Below the pieces are notes generated by a model. That model saw only the letters and a list, made by a program, of their open reading frames with translations. It was not told where the DNA came from and searched no databases. Position numbers and translations under genes: made by a program. From the NCBI GenBank assembly GCA_023428135.1, contig JAEYZG010000039.1, forward strand, positions 4,894 through 68,893: 64,000 nucleotides of DNA. Reading direction: 5' to 3'. The DNA is from Bacteroidota bacterium. Lineage in GTDB: Bacteria; Bacteroidota; Bacteroidia; Cytophagales; Cytophagaceae. Positions 34,130 through 42,087 of the stretch are shown piece after piece (the stretch's first letter is position 1; the number at the start of each line of letters is the position of its first letter).

Positions 34130-34744
34130 ATGAATGAATATTTAGTACAAATTTCCTCCGGACGTGGTCCGGAGGAATGCTGGAAGGTGGTGGCAAAGGT
34201 GCTGGAAATCTTCCTTAAGGAAGCGAAAAAAGAAGGCCTGTCTGTAAAAGTTATGGATAAAGAGATTGGGCCATTAAACGGCACCTTATTGTCAGTTTCA
34301 GTATTGATAAAAGGTGTTAAAGTAAAAGAGTTTTTAACAAACTGGGAAGGTTCTGTTTTGTGGATTTCACCAAGTCCTTTCAGGAAATTTCATAAAAGAA
34401 AAAATTGGTTTGTGGGAATAAAGGCTTATGATGTAGCTGATTTTTTTGTCTGGAATGACAAAGAAGTAGTCTTTGAAAGTCTCAGAGCTTCTGGTCCGGG
34501 AGGCCAGCATGTTAATAAAACAGAGTCGGCTATCCGGGCAAAACATTTACCTTCAGGAATTTCAGTAGTTGCCTCAGAAAGAAGGTCTCAGTATCAAAAT
34601 AAAGCAGAAGCGCTCGAAAGATTGAAAGCCAAAGTTTTAGGCTGGAATGCTGATGAAGCATCAAAGAAGACACAAAAACAATGGAACCAGCACAACTGTC
34701 TGGAGCGGGGGAATCCTGTCAGGACATTCAATGAAAGGTTGTAA
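34130..34744 (+). CDS. prfH: Peptide chain release factor homologue PrfH
   Basis: The 204-residue protein has the catalytic GGQ loop in ASGPGGQHVNKTESAIRAKH (GGQ at 124-126), which hydrolyses peptidyl-tRNA. It lacks the codon-recognition domain of RF1/RF2, and its N-terminal 100 residues are a compact alpha/beta domain. Length and sequence match PrfH. It follows rtcB with one base between stop and start. The published model is that PrfH frees the nascent peptide from ribosomes with damaged decoding centres so RtcB2 can ligate the rRNA. Confidence 0.9.
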   Translation: MNEYLVQISSGRGPEECWKVVAKVLEIFLKEAKKEGLSVKVMDKEIGPLNGTLLSVSVLIKGVKVKEFLTNWEGSVLWISPSPFRKFHKRKNWFVGIKAYDVADFFVWNDKEVVFESLRASGPGGQHVNKTESAIRAKHLPSGISVVASERRSQYQNKAEALERLKAKVLGWNADEASKKTQKQWNQHNCLERGNPVRTFNERL

Positions 34745-34932
34745 TAGTCAAATAAAACCGTAAAAATGACTTTATAGAGCCATTTAATGCATTTGGCCTG
34801 GTAAAAATCTGCTTTAATTAAAAAAAAGATTTATACTTAAAAAACATTGTAGATGTTTCACGGTTTATGTAAATTGTCAATCTTTTTATAAAAAATCACA
34901 TTTTAGTACAATTAATAAAAGCTTTATAATTC

Positions 34933-36192
34933 ATGAGCCCAGAACCTAGAATGAATGGTCCCAGACCGATCATGAGACCAGTCAAGAAGAAACCTGCTGA
35001 TCCGAATGACAAAAAAAATCAGGCAGCTAGTTCTGATGTTAAAAAGGAGACGAAGATTGAGTCAAAAAAAACTGACGAAATAAAGTTTGATTCAGCTCCA
35101 GTTGTACAATCAGAATCAACTCCTTTAGAGAAAGTTGAGGCGAGGCAGGAACCTAAAGTTGAAGCTAAACCTGAACCTAAAGTTGAAGCTAAACCTGAAG
35201 TGAAGGCGATAGTTAAACCAGAGCCAAAGGAAACAAAGCCGGAAGTGAAATCAAAGCCTGAGAAAGCTCAAAAAGAATCCAGACCAAAATCAAATGGAGG
35301 AGGTACTGATTTTGTAAAAGTTATCAGTTTGATTACAAATGTATTGTTATTAGGGGCACTTGCATTTTTCATCTACAGCAAAGCAGATCAGGCGAAAGTA
35401 GCTGAAGCCGAGCTGCAAAGCACAACAGAAACTTTTAAAGCTGATATTAACGGCAAGTTAGCTGAGATTACCAGACTTCAGGACAGCCTTAAGATCGTTA
35501 TTGCAGAAAAACAAAAACTTGGTTTAGAACTTAGTGAAGAGAGAGCTAAACTTGCAGAGCTTGATGATTTAAAATCACAGCTTCAAAATAAACAGCTTTC
35601 AATTAATCAGTTGAATAAAAAGCTATCAAACTTCAAAAAAGATTATATCATGGCAAGCGCAAGTCTTCAGTCATTATCTGCTGAAAATAAGCACTTGCAG
35701 TATGAGAAAGAAACTCTTTACAAGCAACTTCAGGATAAAGATGACTCTATCAAAGCTCTTGTAAATGAAAAAGTGGCGTTGGCAGAGAAAGTATCTGTAG
35801 CTTCGGCATTAAAAGTTGAATCTATTCATATTACAGCTTTAGGTCATGGCGGTAAAGAACTTAAACAAGCTCCAGCTTACAAAGCCATGATAGTTCAGCA
35901 GGTTAAAATGTCTATTTCTCTTGCTCCGAATGATCTGGCTCAGGGTAAAAAAGAGATCTATATGCGCTTTATTGAACCAGGCGGTGCCACTCTGTTTGAA
36001 GGTGATAAAACTTTCCTTGTTAATGGTAAAAAAACCTTCTATACTGATAAGCAGACTTTGGATCTTGATGTGTCTCACTCAACTGGGTTCCTTTATATGA
36101 AAGGAAGCAGATATAAGCCAGGTAAATACACTATCGAGTTCTACTGTGATGGTAAAAAAATCGGTGTAGGTGCTTTAACATTGTCTAAATAA
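34933..36192 (+). CDS. Membrane-anchored coiled-coil protein with C-terminal beta-sandwich
   Basis: 419 residues in four parts. First is a Pro/Lys-rich N-terminus (1-120) with perfect repeats such as EPKVEAKPEPKVEAKPE. One transmembrane helix follows (about 126-147, VISLITNVLLLGALAFFIYS). Next is a long coiled coil (about 150-285, e.g. LKSQLQNKQLSINQLNKKLS). Last is a C-terminal beta domain (about 293-419) with MRFIEPGGATLFEG and GSRYKPGKYTIEFYCDGKKI. The C-terminal domain is homologous by eye to that of the protein at 43474. Topology suggests a cytoplasmic N-terminus and a periplasmic coiled coil plus sandwich. I do not recognise a named family. Confidence 0.7.
   Translation: MSPEPRMNGPRPIMRPVKKKPADPNDKKNQAASSDVKKETKIESKKTDEIKFDSAPVVQSESTPLEKVEARQEPKVEAKPEPKVEAKPEVKAIVKPEPKETKPEVKSKPEKAQKESRPKSNGGGTDFVKVISLITNVLLLGALAFFIYSKADQAKVAEAELQSTTETFKADINGKLAEITRLQDSLKIVIAEKQKLGLELSEERAKLAELDDLKSQLQNKQLSINQLNKKLSNFKKDYIMASASLQSLSAENKHLQYEKETLYKQLQDKDDSIKALVNEKVALAEKVSVASALKVESIHITALGHGGKELKQAPAYKAMIVQQVKMSISLAPNDLAQGKKEIYMRFIEPGGATLFEGDKTFLVNGKKTFYTDKQTLDLDVSHSTGFLYMKGSRYKPGKYTIEFYCDGKKIGVGALTLSK
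35149..35196 (+). repeat. Two perfect 24-bp tandem repeats
   Basis: The unit starting GAACCTAAAGTTGAAGCTAA is present twice without mismatch inside the coding sequence and encodes two copies of the octapeptide EPKVEAKP. Such tracts can change length by slippage or recombination without shifting the frame. Confidence 0.85.
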
Positions 36193-36216
36193 GTATTGTT
36201 GATATTGGAAATATAG

Positions 36217-36248
36217 AAAGCATGTCTGATCTTTCAGGCATGCTTTTT
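36217..36248 (+). terminator. Intrinsic terminator
   Basis: AAAGCATGTCTGA pairs with TCAGGCATGCTTT (13 pairs, one G-T) around a four-base loop and is followed by further T residues. It ends the coiled-coil gene transcript. Confidence 0.8.
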
Positions 36249-36258
36249 AAGTTTTATA

Positions 36259-36669
36259 TTGATCATTAATAATAAGTTTACAAGAGTGAAAGATTATAAA
36301 AAATACTATATTATTCCGGCTGAACCGGAAGAAGTATTTGCCGCATTGACAAATCCTGCAACCATTCAGCTTTGGTCAGGGGAGCCTGCAGAAATGTCTA
36401 CTGATCCGGGGGCTGAATTTTCTCTTTGGGATGGAAGTATCTCCGGAAGGAATATAGAATTTATAGAAGGTAAAAAGATTGTACAGGAATGGTTTTTTGG
36501 AGAGCAGGAAGCTCAATCTATCGTAACAATAATTCTACATCAGGATAAAAAAGGAACCTCTGCAGAACTAAGACATACCAATATACCTGATGAAGATTAC
36601 AGCGATATTGTAGAAGGGTGGAATGAAGTGTATTTTGGTGCTTTACAGGATTTTTATCAGGGGGAATAA
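36259..36669 (+). CDS. SRPBCC/AHSA1-domain protein
   Basis: No ATG is available. Start candidates are TTG 36259 (136 residues) and GTG 36286 (127 residues); the GTG start puts DYKKYYIIPAEPEEVFAALT at the N-terminus, normal for the family. Core motifs are PATIQLWSGEPAEMSTDPGA, EFSLWDGSISGRNIEF and KKIVQEWFFGEQEAQSIVTI, and it ends YSDIVEGWNEVYFGALQDFY, typical of AHSA1 proteins related to the Hsp90 co-chaperone Aha1 fold. The ligand is unknown. Confidence 0.75.
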   Translation: MIINNKFTRVKDYKKYYIIPAEPEEVFAALTNPATIQLWSGEPAEMSTDPGAEFSLWDGSISGRNIEFIEGKKIVQEWFFGEQEAQSIVTIILHQDKKGTSAELRHTNIPDEDYSDIVEGWNEVYFGALQDFYQGE

Positions 36670-36729
36670 GGCTTACCTGATAAGTAATAAATAACTTTCA
36701 GGGAGATAAACAGATTTTAGAAGAAATAA

Positions 36730-36757
36730 AAAAGCCTCTTTCCCGAGGCTATTTAAA
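36730..36757. terminator. Bidirectional terminator
   Basis: AAAAAAGCCTC, a six-base loop TTTCCC, then GAGGCTATTTAAATTT: a 6-bp GC stem with A-rich and T-rich flanks between convergent genes. Confidence 0.6.
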
Positions 36758-36775
36758 TTTCTTTTAAGAGGCAGA

Positions 36776-37060
36776 TTAAAATTCGATTTCTATGATAGAC
36801 TTGGTTGGGATGTTGATACCGCCTTTAAGCGTTATATATTCTTCATTGGCTTCCCAAATGGTGGTTTCAACACAAAGCACATTTCCTTCAAGTGTTTTGA
36901 AAAACATCTTTACCTTTCCTTTGTACCCATTTCCAAGAAGCTCCGCCTTTTTAAGGTAAATGTTTCTAAGCCTTTTCTTTGCTGGATCACTTAGAACATC
37001 ATCTTTAGTAAAGTGAATTTCGCTAAGTTTTTCCTTTGCTATCTCTAATGCTGAGCTCAT
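36776..37060 (-). CDS. Hypothetical protein, 94 aa
   Basis: A small soluble protein with a helical start (MSSALEIAKEKLSEIHFTKD), a basic turn DPAKKRLRNIYLKKAELLGN and a beta-rich end (GKVKMFFKTLEGNVLCVETT, ...INIPTKSIIEIEF). The last 50 residues could form a small barrel fitting a nucleic-acid- or protein-binding role, but no family is recognised. It is monocistronic, facing the AHSA1 gene. Confidence 0.6.
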   Translation of the reverse strand: MSSALEIAKEKLSEIHFTKDDVLSDPAKKRLRNIYLKKAELLGNGYKGKVKMFFKTLEGNVLCVETTIWEANEEYITLKGGINIPTKSIIEIEF

Positions 37061-37263
37061 AACTTTATAAATTTTTATTGTTATACGGCTTTATGTTCGT
37101 AATGTTATGACGATAATAACAGATGTGGGTAAATATTGTATTCTAAGGGTTTTATTTTTATCCACATAGTCATCTCGTTTTTTCATTAAATAAAATTGCA
37201 TTATTTAATTTAGCAACTTGAAATTGCCATTTAATAAATGGAAGTCTGTGATAAAATTTTTGT

Positions 37264-37887
37264 ATGAACTACAAGCAACAATTTTACCAAATTTTAAACA
37301 CTGAATTCAGTAATTGCGAAAAGTCTATACAACTGGCTATTGGCGCAGTAATGGGCACTACAGGGGCAAACGCTGGATTGTCAATACATAAGGAAGTAAA
37401 TACATATTCCCTTGAAGAAGTTCAAATATATCCTTTCACACCTTTTATTATACAAAATTCATTTTTTGTAACTGCTTATTCTTTCTTTGAATATTCATTC
37501 AGGAAGTTTTGTGAAATAATAGTGACAGATCATTCTGCTTTTAAAAGGAAGCTGTCCGATATGGATAAAGTTTATCAATACTATTCACTTGTTTCCAATA
37601 TACTTCCTTTGAAAGAAAATAGTATAGCAGAAGATTGGGAAGCACTCGTTGTTTTCAGAGAAATCCGAAATATCATCGTTCATTACAACTCTATAGTGCC
37701 GGGTAATACTTCATTAAAAACCAAAACGTTTCTGGAGTATGGAAAATTTCTTATTCCAATAGGCAATGGGCTGATCCAGATCAAAGAAAAGATGATCTCA
37801 GAAATATTACGGATTGCTCTCAGGTTTTTATTCAATTTAATAGAGGCCTATGCTAACTATTATCCTCATGGTGTCTTTTCAAGGTAA
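37264..37887 (+). CDS. HEPN-like helical protein
   Basis: The 207-residue protein is mostly helical. The segment EALVVFREIRNIIVHYNS contains R135-N-I-I-V-H140, matching the RX4-6H motif of HEPN-domain ribonucleases, preceded by a helix FFVTAYSFFEYSFRKFCEII (about 67-86) typical of the domain's first helices. HEPN proteins are often RNA-cleaving toxins or defence effectors, but many are inactive. No antitoxin-like nucleotidyltransferase gene is beside it, so a toxin-antitoxin role is not supported. It precedes the archaemetzincin gene by only a few bases. Confidence 0.5.
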   Translation: MNYKQQFYQILNTEFSNCEKSIQLAIGAVMGTTGANAGLSIHKEVNTYSLEEVQIYPFTPFIIQNSFFVTAYSFFEYSFRKFCEIIVTDHSAFKRKLSDMDKVYQYYSLVSNILPLKENSIAEDWEALVVFREIRNIIVHYNSIVPGNTSLKTKTFLEYGKFLIPIGNGLIQIKEKMISEILRIALRFLFNLIEAYANYYPHGVFSR

Positions 37888-37889
37888 TT

Positions 37890-38027
37890 ATGATTAAAAA
37901 TAAGAGTATCGCATTCCAGTTACTTTGCTTTGTCTTAACTAATTTGTATTTAACCTCTTGCTACTACATTCAGCCTTCAAGCCTAAAATTTCGGTACAAC
38001 CTTTTCATGGTATTAGCAAAGAGGTAG
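37890..38027 (+). pseudogene. Lipoprotein signal peptide out of frame with the downstream protease
   Basis: ATG 37890, three bases after the HEPN gene stop, begins a clear lipoprotein signal (IAFQLLCFVLTNLYLTSC, Cys at residue 24). The frame stops at 38025-38027, whereas the archaemetzincin frame opens at 37958 without its own good start. A one-base indel between about 37962 and 37990 would join them into one secreted lipoprotein protease. It is either a real frameshift or a sequencing error. Confidence 0.55.
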
Positions 38028-38518
38028 TTTTCATTGTTAAAGAAGAATTGCAAAACTATTACAAAGTAGAAATCGAAATATTGCCGGAAATTCCATTGCC
38101 ACCTTCTTGTTATTATCCTCCAAGAGGCAGATACAGAGCTGATAAGCTTATAAGGTTCCTAAAAGAAAATAAGCCGGAGGACTTTGATAAAATAATTGGA
38201 GTGACAAGCCAGGACATCTCCACAAGTACAGATAAATATCCTGATTTCGGTATTATGGGACTTGGTTATCTTGGTGGTAGCTCCTGTGTAATATCTGATT
38301 TCAGGTTGAAAAAGAACCTAAAGAGCCGATCTCAACTAAGAGAAAGAATAGCTAAAGATGCATTGCATGAGATTGGACATACTCTTGGTTTATCACATTG
38401 TGAAAATTCTGAAACTTGTTTTATGCAAGACGCTAACGGAACTATTAAAACGATAGATAAAGAATCCATGAAGTTATGTAAATCATACCAGTCTAAATTG
38501 AGGATTTTTCAAAATTAG
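37958..38518 (+). CDS. Archaemetzincin-family zinc metalloprotease, probably frameshifted at the 5' end
   Basis: The frame (186 codons from a TTG) carries the archaemetzincin signature HEIGHTLGLSHCENSETCFM: HExxHxxGxxH for zinc plus the Cys residues of the CxxxxCxM structural motif. Upstream are VQPFHGISKEVVFIVKEELQ and PPSCYYPPRGRYRADKLIRF, which match the family's N-terminus. The natural start is probably the lipoprotein signal at 37890 in another frame. If translated only from TTG 37958 it would be cytoplasmic. Archaemetzincins are peptidases of largely unknown substrate. Confidence 0.75.
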   Translation: MLLHSAFKPKISVQPFHGISKEVVFIVKEELQNYYKVEIEILPEIPLPPSCYYPPRGRYRADKLIRFLKENKPEDFDKIIGVTSQDISTSTDKYPDFGIMGLGYLGGSSCVISDFRLKKNLKSRSQLRERIAKDALHEIGHTLGLSHCENSETCFMQDANGTIKTIDKESMKLCKSYQSKLRIFQN

Positions 38519-38584
38519 CTTTAAAATATTTACTTAAGTCAAACGTCTTTCCTGTAGGAAAAGCAAAAAAAATATATACAACAA

Positions 38585-40393
38585 ATGGCAAGACCGAATT
38601 ATAGCAGCAACGGATCTATTAAAGAAGAATTACCTAAGGTTAAGTTAAGTAAAGAAAGTATCAAAGAAAATTTATGGGTCTTTAAATACATTATACCTTA
38701 TAGATTCAAATTTATCCTGGGGCTTGTGTTTATAGCACTTTCCGGAATTACTACTATGGCTTTTCCATATTTATTGAAAGAGCTTATAGATAATGCACAT
38801 AAGATTAGTCTTGGGAAAGATGCAATTGCTCCTGGACTTGTTGCGCTGATTATGCTTGGGGTGCTTTCAATTCAGATGGTATTTTCATTTTCAAGAGTAT
38901 ATCTTTTTTCTTTTGTAGGAGAGCATGCTGTGGCTGACCTTCGAAAAGATATTTATAAGCAGATGATCATGATGCCTATGGAGTTTTTTGCACAAAGAAG
39001 AGTGGGGGAACTATCAAACAGGTTATCAGCAGATATTTCCCAGATACAGGATACCGTTTCTTCTGTACTTGCTGAATTGCTGAGAGGGCTGGTAGTATTG
39101 CTTATTGGTATCGGATTGATTTTCTATCTGTCATGGAAGCTTACTCTGGTAATGCTATCTGTAGTGCCTGTAATTGTTGTAGTTGCAGTAGTCTTCAGTA
39201 GTAGGATTAGAAAGGAATCCAAAGATGCACAGGATCAGCTGGCAGACTCAGGTGTTATTGTTCAGGAAACATTGCAGGGGATAGCAAATGTAAAAGCATT
39301 TTCAAATGAAGGCTATGAATTAAACCGTTACAGCATCAGTGTTGAAAAGGTAGTAAAGCTGGCCATCAAAAGTGCGCAGCTCAGGGGTATATTCATTTCA
39401 ATTATGATTTTCAGCATCTTTGCTGCAATTGTAATGGTTGTATGGTATGGAACAAGTATCCTTCAGTTTGGAGAGCTTACTGCTTTCGTGGTATATACTG
39501 CTTTTATCGGTGGGTCTATGGCTGGTTTTGCAGAGCTATATTCGCAATTGCAGAAAACATTGGGAGCGACACAAAGAGTTAAAGAACTATTTGATGAAGT
39601 TACCGAAAATGTAAACATCAAGGATGAGCCTGTTCAGGATGCTTTCAGAATTGATGGAACTGTGGAGTTAAAGCATGTGGCTTTCAGGTATCCTTCCCGC
39701 CCTGAAATGCAGATATTAAAAGATGTTAGCTTTAAAGCAGGCCTGGGACAGCAGATAGCCATTGTGGGGCCGAGCGGCGCGGGAAAAAGCACTCTGGTTT
39801 CTTTGCTACTGGGTTTTTATAATCCTGTAGAAGGAGATTTATTATTTGATGGGAAAGATGCAGGAAGTTTTCCTTTATCTCAGTTGAGAAAACAAATGGC
39901 TTTTGTACCTCAGGATGTATTACTTTTCGGTGGAACAATTTTTGAAAACATAGCTTACGGAAAACCGGATGCTACCAGGGAGGAAGTGGAAGAGGCAGCC
40001 CGTAAGGCTTATGCGCACGGTTTTATAACCAGCTTCCCTGAAAGCTATAATACTGTAGTTGGAGAAAGAGGAGTCAAACTTTCCGGTGGACAAAGACAGC
40101 GGGTGGCTATTGCCAGAGCAATATTAAAAGATCCTGCAATTCTGATTCTTGATGAAGCTACAAGTTCACTTGACAGTGAATCTGAACTGCTTGTACAGAA
40201 AGCTCTTGACAGTCTGATGGAAGGACGTACCTCTATTGTGATAGCACATAGACTTTCAACCATTCGAAATGCAGATAAGATTGTCGTGCTGGAAAAGGGA
40301 TTAGTAAAGGAATGTGGGACTCATGATGAGCTGATCCGTGTAGAGAATGGATTGTACCGAAACCTTAATAAACTGCAGTTTGAGCTTTCTTAA
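38585..40393 (+). CDS. ABC transporter, fused permease/ATPase (MsbA-type exporter)
   Basis: The 602-residue half-transporter has six membrane helices in residues about 40-330 and an NBD from about 355. Walker A is GPSGAGKST, the Q-loop is in MAFVPQDVLLFGG, the signature is LSGGQRQRVAIARA, Walker B is ILILDEATSSLD and the switch His is in VIAHRLSTIR. It works as a homodimer. This type exports lipids, lipid A precursors or drugs. The MsbA role is possible but not provable here. It is monocistronic, preceded by the archaemetzincin gene. Confidence 0.92.
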   Translation: MARPNYSSNGSIKEELPKVKLSKESIKENLWVFKYIIPYRFKFILGLVFIALSGITTMAFPYLLKELIDNAHKISLGKDAIAPGLVALIMLGVLSIQMVFSFSRVYLFSFVGEHAVADLRKDIYKQMIMMPMEFFAQRRVGELSNRLSADISQIQDTVSSVLAELLRGLVVLLIGIGLIFYLSWKLTLVMLSVVPVIVVVAVVFSSRIRKESKDAQDQLADSGVIVQETLQGIANVKAFSNEGYELNRYSISVEKVVKLAIKSAQLRGIFISIMIFSIFAAIVMVVWYGTSILQFGELTAFVVYTAFIGGSMAGFAELYSQLQKTLGATQRVKELFDEVTENVNIKDEPVQDAFRIDGTVELKHVAFRYPSRPEMQILKDVSFKAGLGQQIAIVGPSGAGKSTLVSLLLGFYNPVEGDLLFDGKDAGSFPLSQLRKQMAFVPQDVLLFGGTIFENIAYGKPDATREEVEEAARKAYAHGFITSFPESYNTVVGERGVKLSGGQRQRVAIARAILKDPAILILDEATSSLDSESELLVQKALDSLMEGRTSIVIAHRLSTIRNADKIVVLEKGLVKECGTHDELIRVENGLYRNLNKLQFELS

Positions 40394-40425
40394 TAATATT
40401 CAGAGCCGGGTTTAAGCAGGCTGGA

Positions 40426-40647
40426 TCAGTACATTTTTTTCAGATTATTCAGTATGTCCTGAAGACCATTGATTTTAATTTCGAAGACAGTGGCCAGCAT
40501 CATTCCAAGATTGTTGTCTGGAAATCCTTCTTTTTGGAACCATTCAAGGTAAGAGACGGGGAGGTCACACAGTAAGGTCCCCTTATATTTGCCAAACGGC
40601 ATTTTTGTTTTTACTATTTTGATTAGGATTTCCGGATCAGGCTGCAC
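40426..40647 (-). CDS. DUF3820-family protein
   Basis: A 73-residue protein with the family signature KMPFGKYKGTLLCDLPVSYL followed by EWFQKEGFPDNNLG. DUF3820 proteins are small and of unknown role, sometimes linked to nucleic-acid metabolism or virulence regulation. It converges with the ABC transporter gene. A TACCTTTG -7-like sequence lies 23 bases upstream of its ATG on the minus strand. Confidence 0.8.
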   Translation of the reverse strand: MQPDPEILIKIVKTKMPFGKYKGTLLCDLPVSYLEWFQKEGFPDNNLGMMLATVFEIKINGLQDILNNLKKMY

Positions 40648-40669
40648 ACTTCAATATTTAGCTCTAACC

Positions 40670-40677
40670 CAAAGGTA
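40670..40677 (-). promoter_or_regulatory. Possible -7 element for the DUF3820 gene
   Basis: The minus strand reads TACCTTTG. A second TACTTTTG lies 23 bases upstream (40693-40700) and its TTTG could act as the upstream element with a short 15-base spacer. Confidence 0.4.
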
Positions 40678-40736
40678 GGCAACTTTAAAGAACAAAAGTA
40701 TAACAAGACAGTTTTTCTGAGAATTTCAAAATTCTC

Positions 40737-41114
40737 ATGGCAAAACTTAAGATAATTGCAATTATTATTATTGTGTTAATAGTTGGTGTAGGAGGTTATT
40801 TTTTATTCGGCAACTATAGTGATGGATACAGGGCAGGAACAATGATAAAATTCAGTAAGAGAGGAGTCATGTTTAAAACATATGAAGGCGAACTTAACCT
40901 TGGTATGGTTCTACATGACCAGCAACCATCAGTGAGTGTTTCAAATATCTGGAAATTTTCAGTAAAAGGTTCTGAAGATGAATTGAAAAGTAAATTGCAA
41001 AACGCACTGCTTAACGGAAAACGAGTGAAAGTCCATTACAATGAAAAGTTTTTCCAGTTTGACTGGAGAGGAGATACCAAATATATTGTGGATGAAGTAG
41101 AGATTTTAGACTGA
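40737..41114 (+). CDS. Membrane-anchored hypothetical protein, 125 aa
   Basis: An N-terminal transmembrane helix (IIAIIIIVLIVGVGGYFLFG) is followed by a conserved-looking YSDGYRAGTMIKFSKRGVMF and KTYEGELNLG, then a beta-rich part ending DTKYIVDEVEILD. Proteins with this YSDGxRxGxxxKFSxKGxxxKTxEGEL pattern are common in Bacteroidota and are sometimes mislabelled 6-phosphogluconate dehydrogenase; no enzyme motif supports that name. The mature domain should be extracytoplasmic. Confidence 0.7.
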   Translation: MAKLKIIAIIIIVLIVGVGGYFLFGNYSDGYRAGTMIKFSKRGVMFKTYEGELNLGMVLHDQQPSVSVSNIWKFSVKGSEDELKSKLQNALLNGKRVKVHYNEKFFQFDWRGDTKYIVDEVEILD

Positions 41115-41118
41115 TATT

Positions 41119-41472
41119 TTAATTTGTGCTTTCAATTGCGGCCGGTTCTGTATCTGAACCGTAAGATACCTCTACAAAACTTAATTCCTGGTTTCCGACC
41201 TTTTGATTGAGTTCTTTTATAGCAGCAATAATTTTACCTCTGATATTATCCGCTTCTTCAGAAGTTTCATATCCTTCCTTGCTTCCATCGGGGAAAATTA
41301 CCATGGTATAAAAGTCGCCGATGATACTGAGAGTAATTTCTCCTATCAAAGTATGGCCGGTTTTGGCTTGCATTCCTTTAAGGAAAAAATCTTTTGCCTT
41401 TATTCTTAATTCATCAATAAGCTTTCTATGCCTGGTGGTAATGAGGATTGCATGATGCTTATATTGTTTCAT
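41119..41472 (-). CDS. Hypothetical protein, 117 aa
   Basis: A soluble alpha/beta protein: HHAILITTRHRKLIDELRIK, then GEITLSIIGDFYTMVIFPDG and a final FVEVSYGSDTEPAAIES. The strand-helix pattern suggests one compact domain. I do not recognise the family. It converges on the membrane-anchored protein with only four bases between stops. Confidence 0.6.
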   Translation of the reverse strand: MKQYKHHAILITTRHRKLIDELRIKAKDFFLKGMQAKTGHTLIGEITLSIIGDFYTMVIFPDGSKEGYETSEEADNIRGKIIAAIKELNQKVGNQELSFVEVSYGSDTEPAAIESTN

Positions 41473-41579
41473 TTTGGGATTATTTTTATATTATTTTTAA
41501 TTATTCTTTTATTTTTAATATTGGTTTAGTTCAAAAAAAATGTTTGGCCTTACTTATTCATTTCTAAGTCATTTTGACG

Positions 41580-41637
41580 CAAAATAGGTTAAATATCAAA
41601 TTTATGTTAAAATATGCGGTCAAATTCATGTTAAAAT
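41580..41637 (+). repeat. Direct repeats upstream of the P-II/Amt operon
   Basis: CAAATTTATGTTAAAAT (41597-41613) and CAAATTCATGTTAAAAT (41621-41637) are 17-base repeats with one mismatch, offset 24 bases. A partial third copy CAAAATAGGTTAAAT begins at 41580. They lie about 130-185 bases before glnB, in the place expected for activator binding sites for nitrogen control. Confidence 0.6.
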
Positions 41638-41764
41638 TTCAGAAAAAGTAATCAAGAGTGCAGAAAAGAGGAAGTTTGAAATGTTTAAAATTTTGAATCT
41701 TTTTTATGAATATAAAAAAAATTATATAAATTGAAAACGAATAGATTTTGATTATTCTAACTTC

Positions 41765-42076
41765 ATGAAAAAAATTCAGGCAATCATCAGAGCATCGAAA
41801 TTTGAGGAAGTACGGAGTGCATTGCACAAAATCGGGATAGAGATTTTTACCTATTACGATGTTAAAGATGCTGTTTTTCATCGTGAAAGTAAAGGTGCCT
41901 ATCGGGGCACTTCTATTGTTGATAATGCTTCAGTGTCTAGAAGGTCTTTGGAAATCATAGTTCCTTCTGAAGATTGTGAAGAGGTAGTTAAAAGCATAAA
42001 AATGGCAGCGAGCACAGGTCAGGTAGGAGATGGGAAAATTGTAATTTTCGATGTCGCAGAACTAGTTAAAATCTAA
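41765..42076 (+). CDS. glnB: P-II nitrogen regulatory protein
   Basis: The 103-residue P-II trimer subunit has KKIQAIIRASKFEEVRSALH, a T-loop with YRGTS at 46-50, and the B-loop TGQVGDGKIVIFDV for ATP/ADP and 2-oxoglutarate binding. Tyr46 and Arg47 are kept, but position 51, the uridylylated Tyr of E. coli GlnB, is Ile, so control by UMP transfer at that site is unlikely. It is 11 bases upstream of amt and probably blocks the Amt pore when nitrogen is ample. Slightly shorter than usual (about 112). Confidence 0.9.
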   Translation: MKKIQAIIRASKFEEVRSALHKIGIEIFTYYDVKDAVFHRESKGAYRGTSIVDNASVSRRSLEIIVPSEDCEEVVKSIKMAASTGQVGDGKIVIFDVAELVKI

Positions 42077-42087
42077 ATAATTGCAAT

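Noticed and set aside
41473..41764. Sigma-54 promoter before glnB
   Set aside because: TTGGCC occurs at about 41544 but the required GC-containing -12 element at the right spacing is missing.
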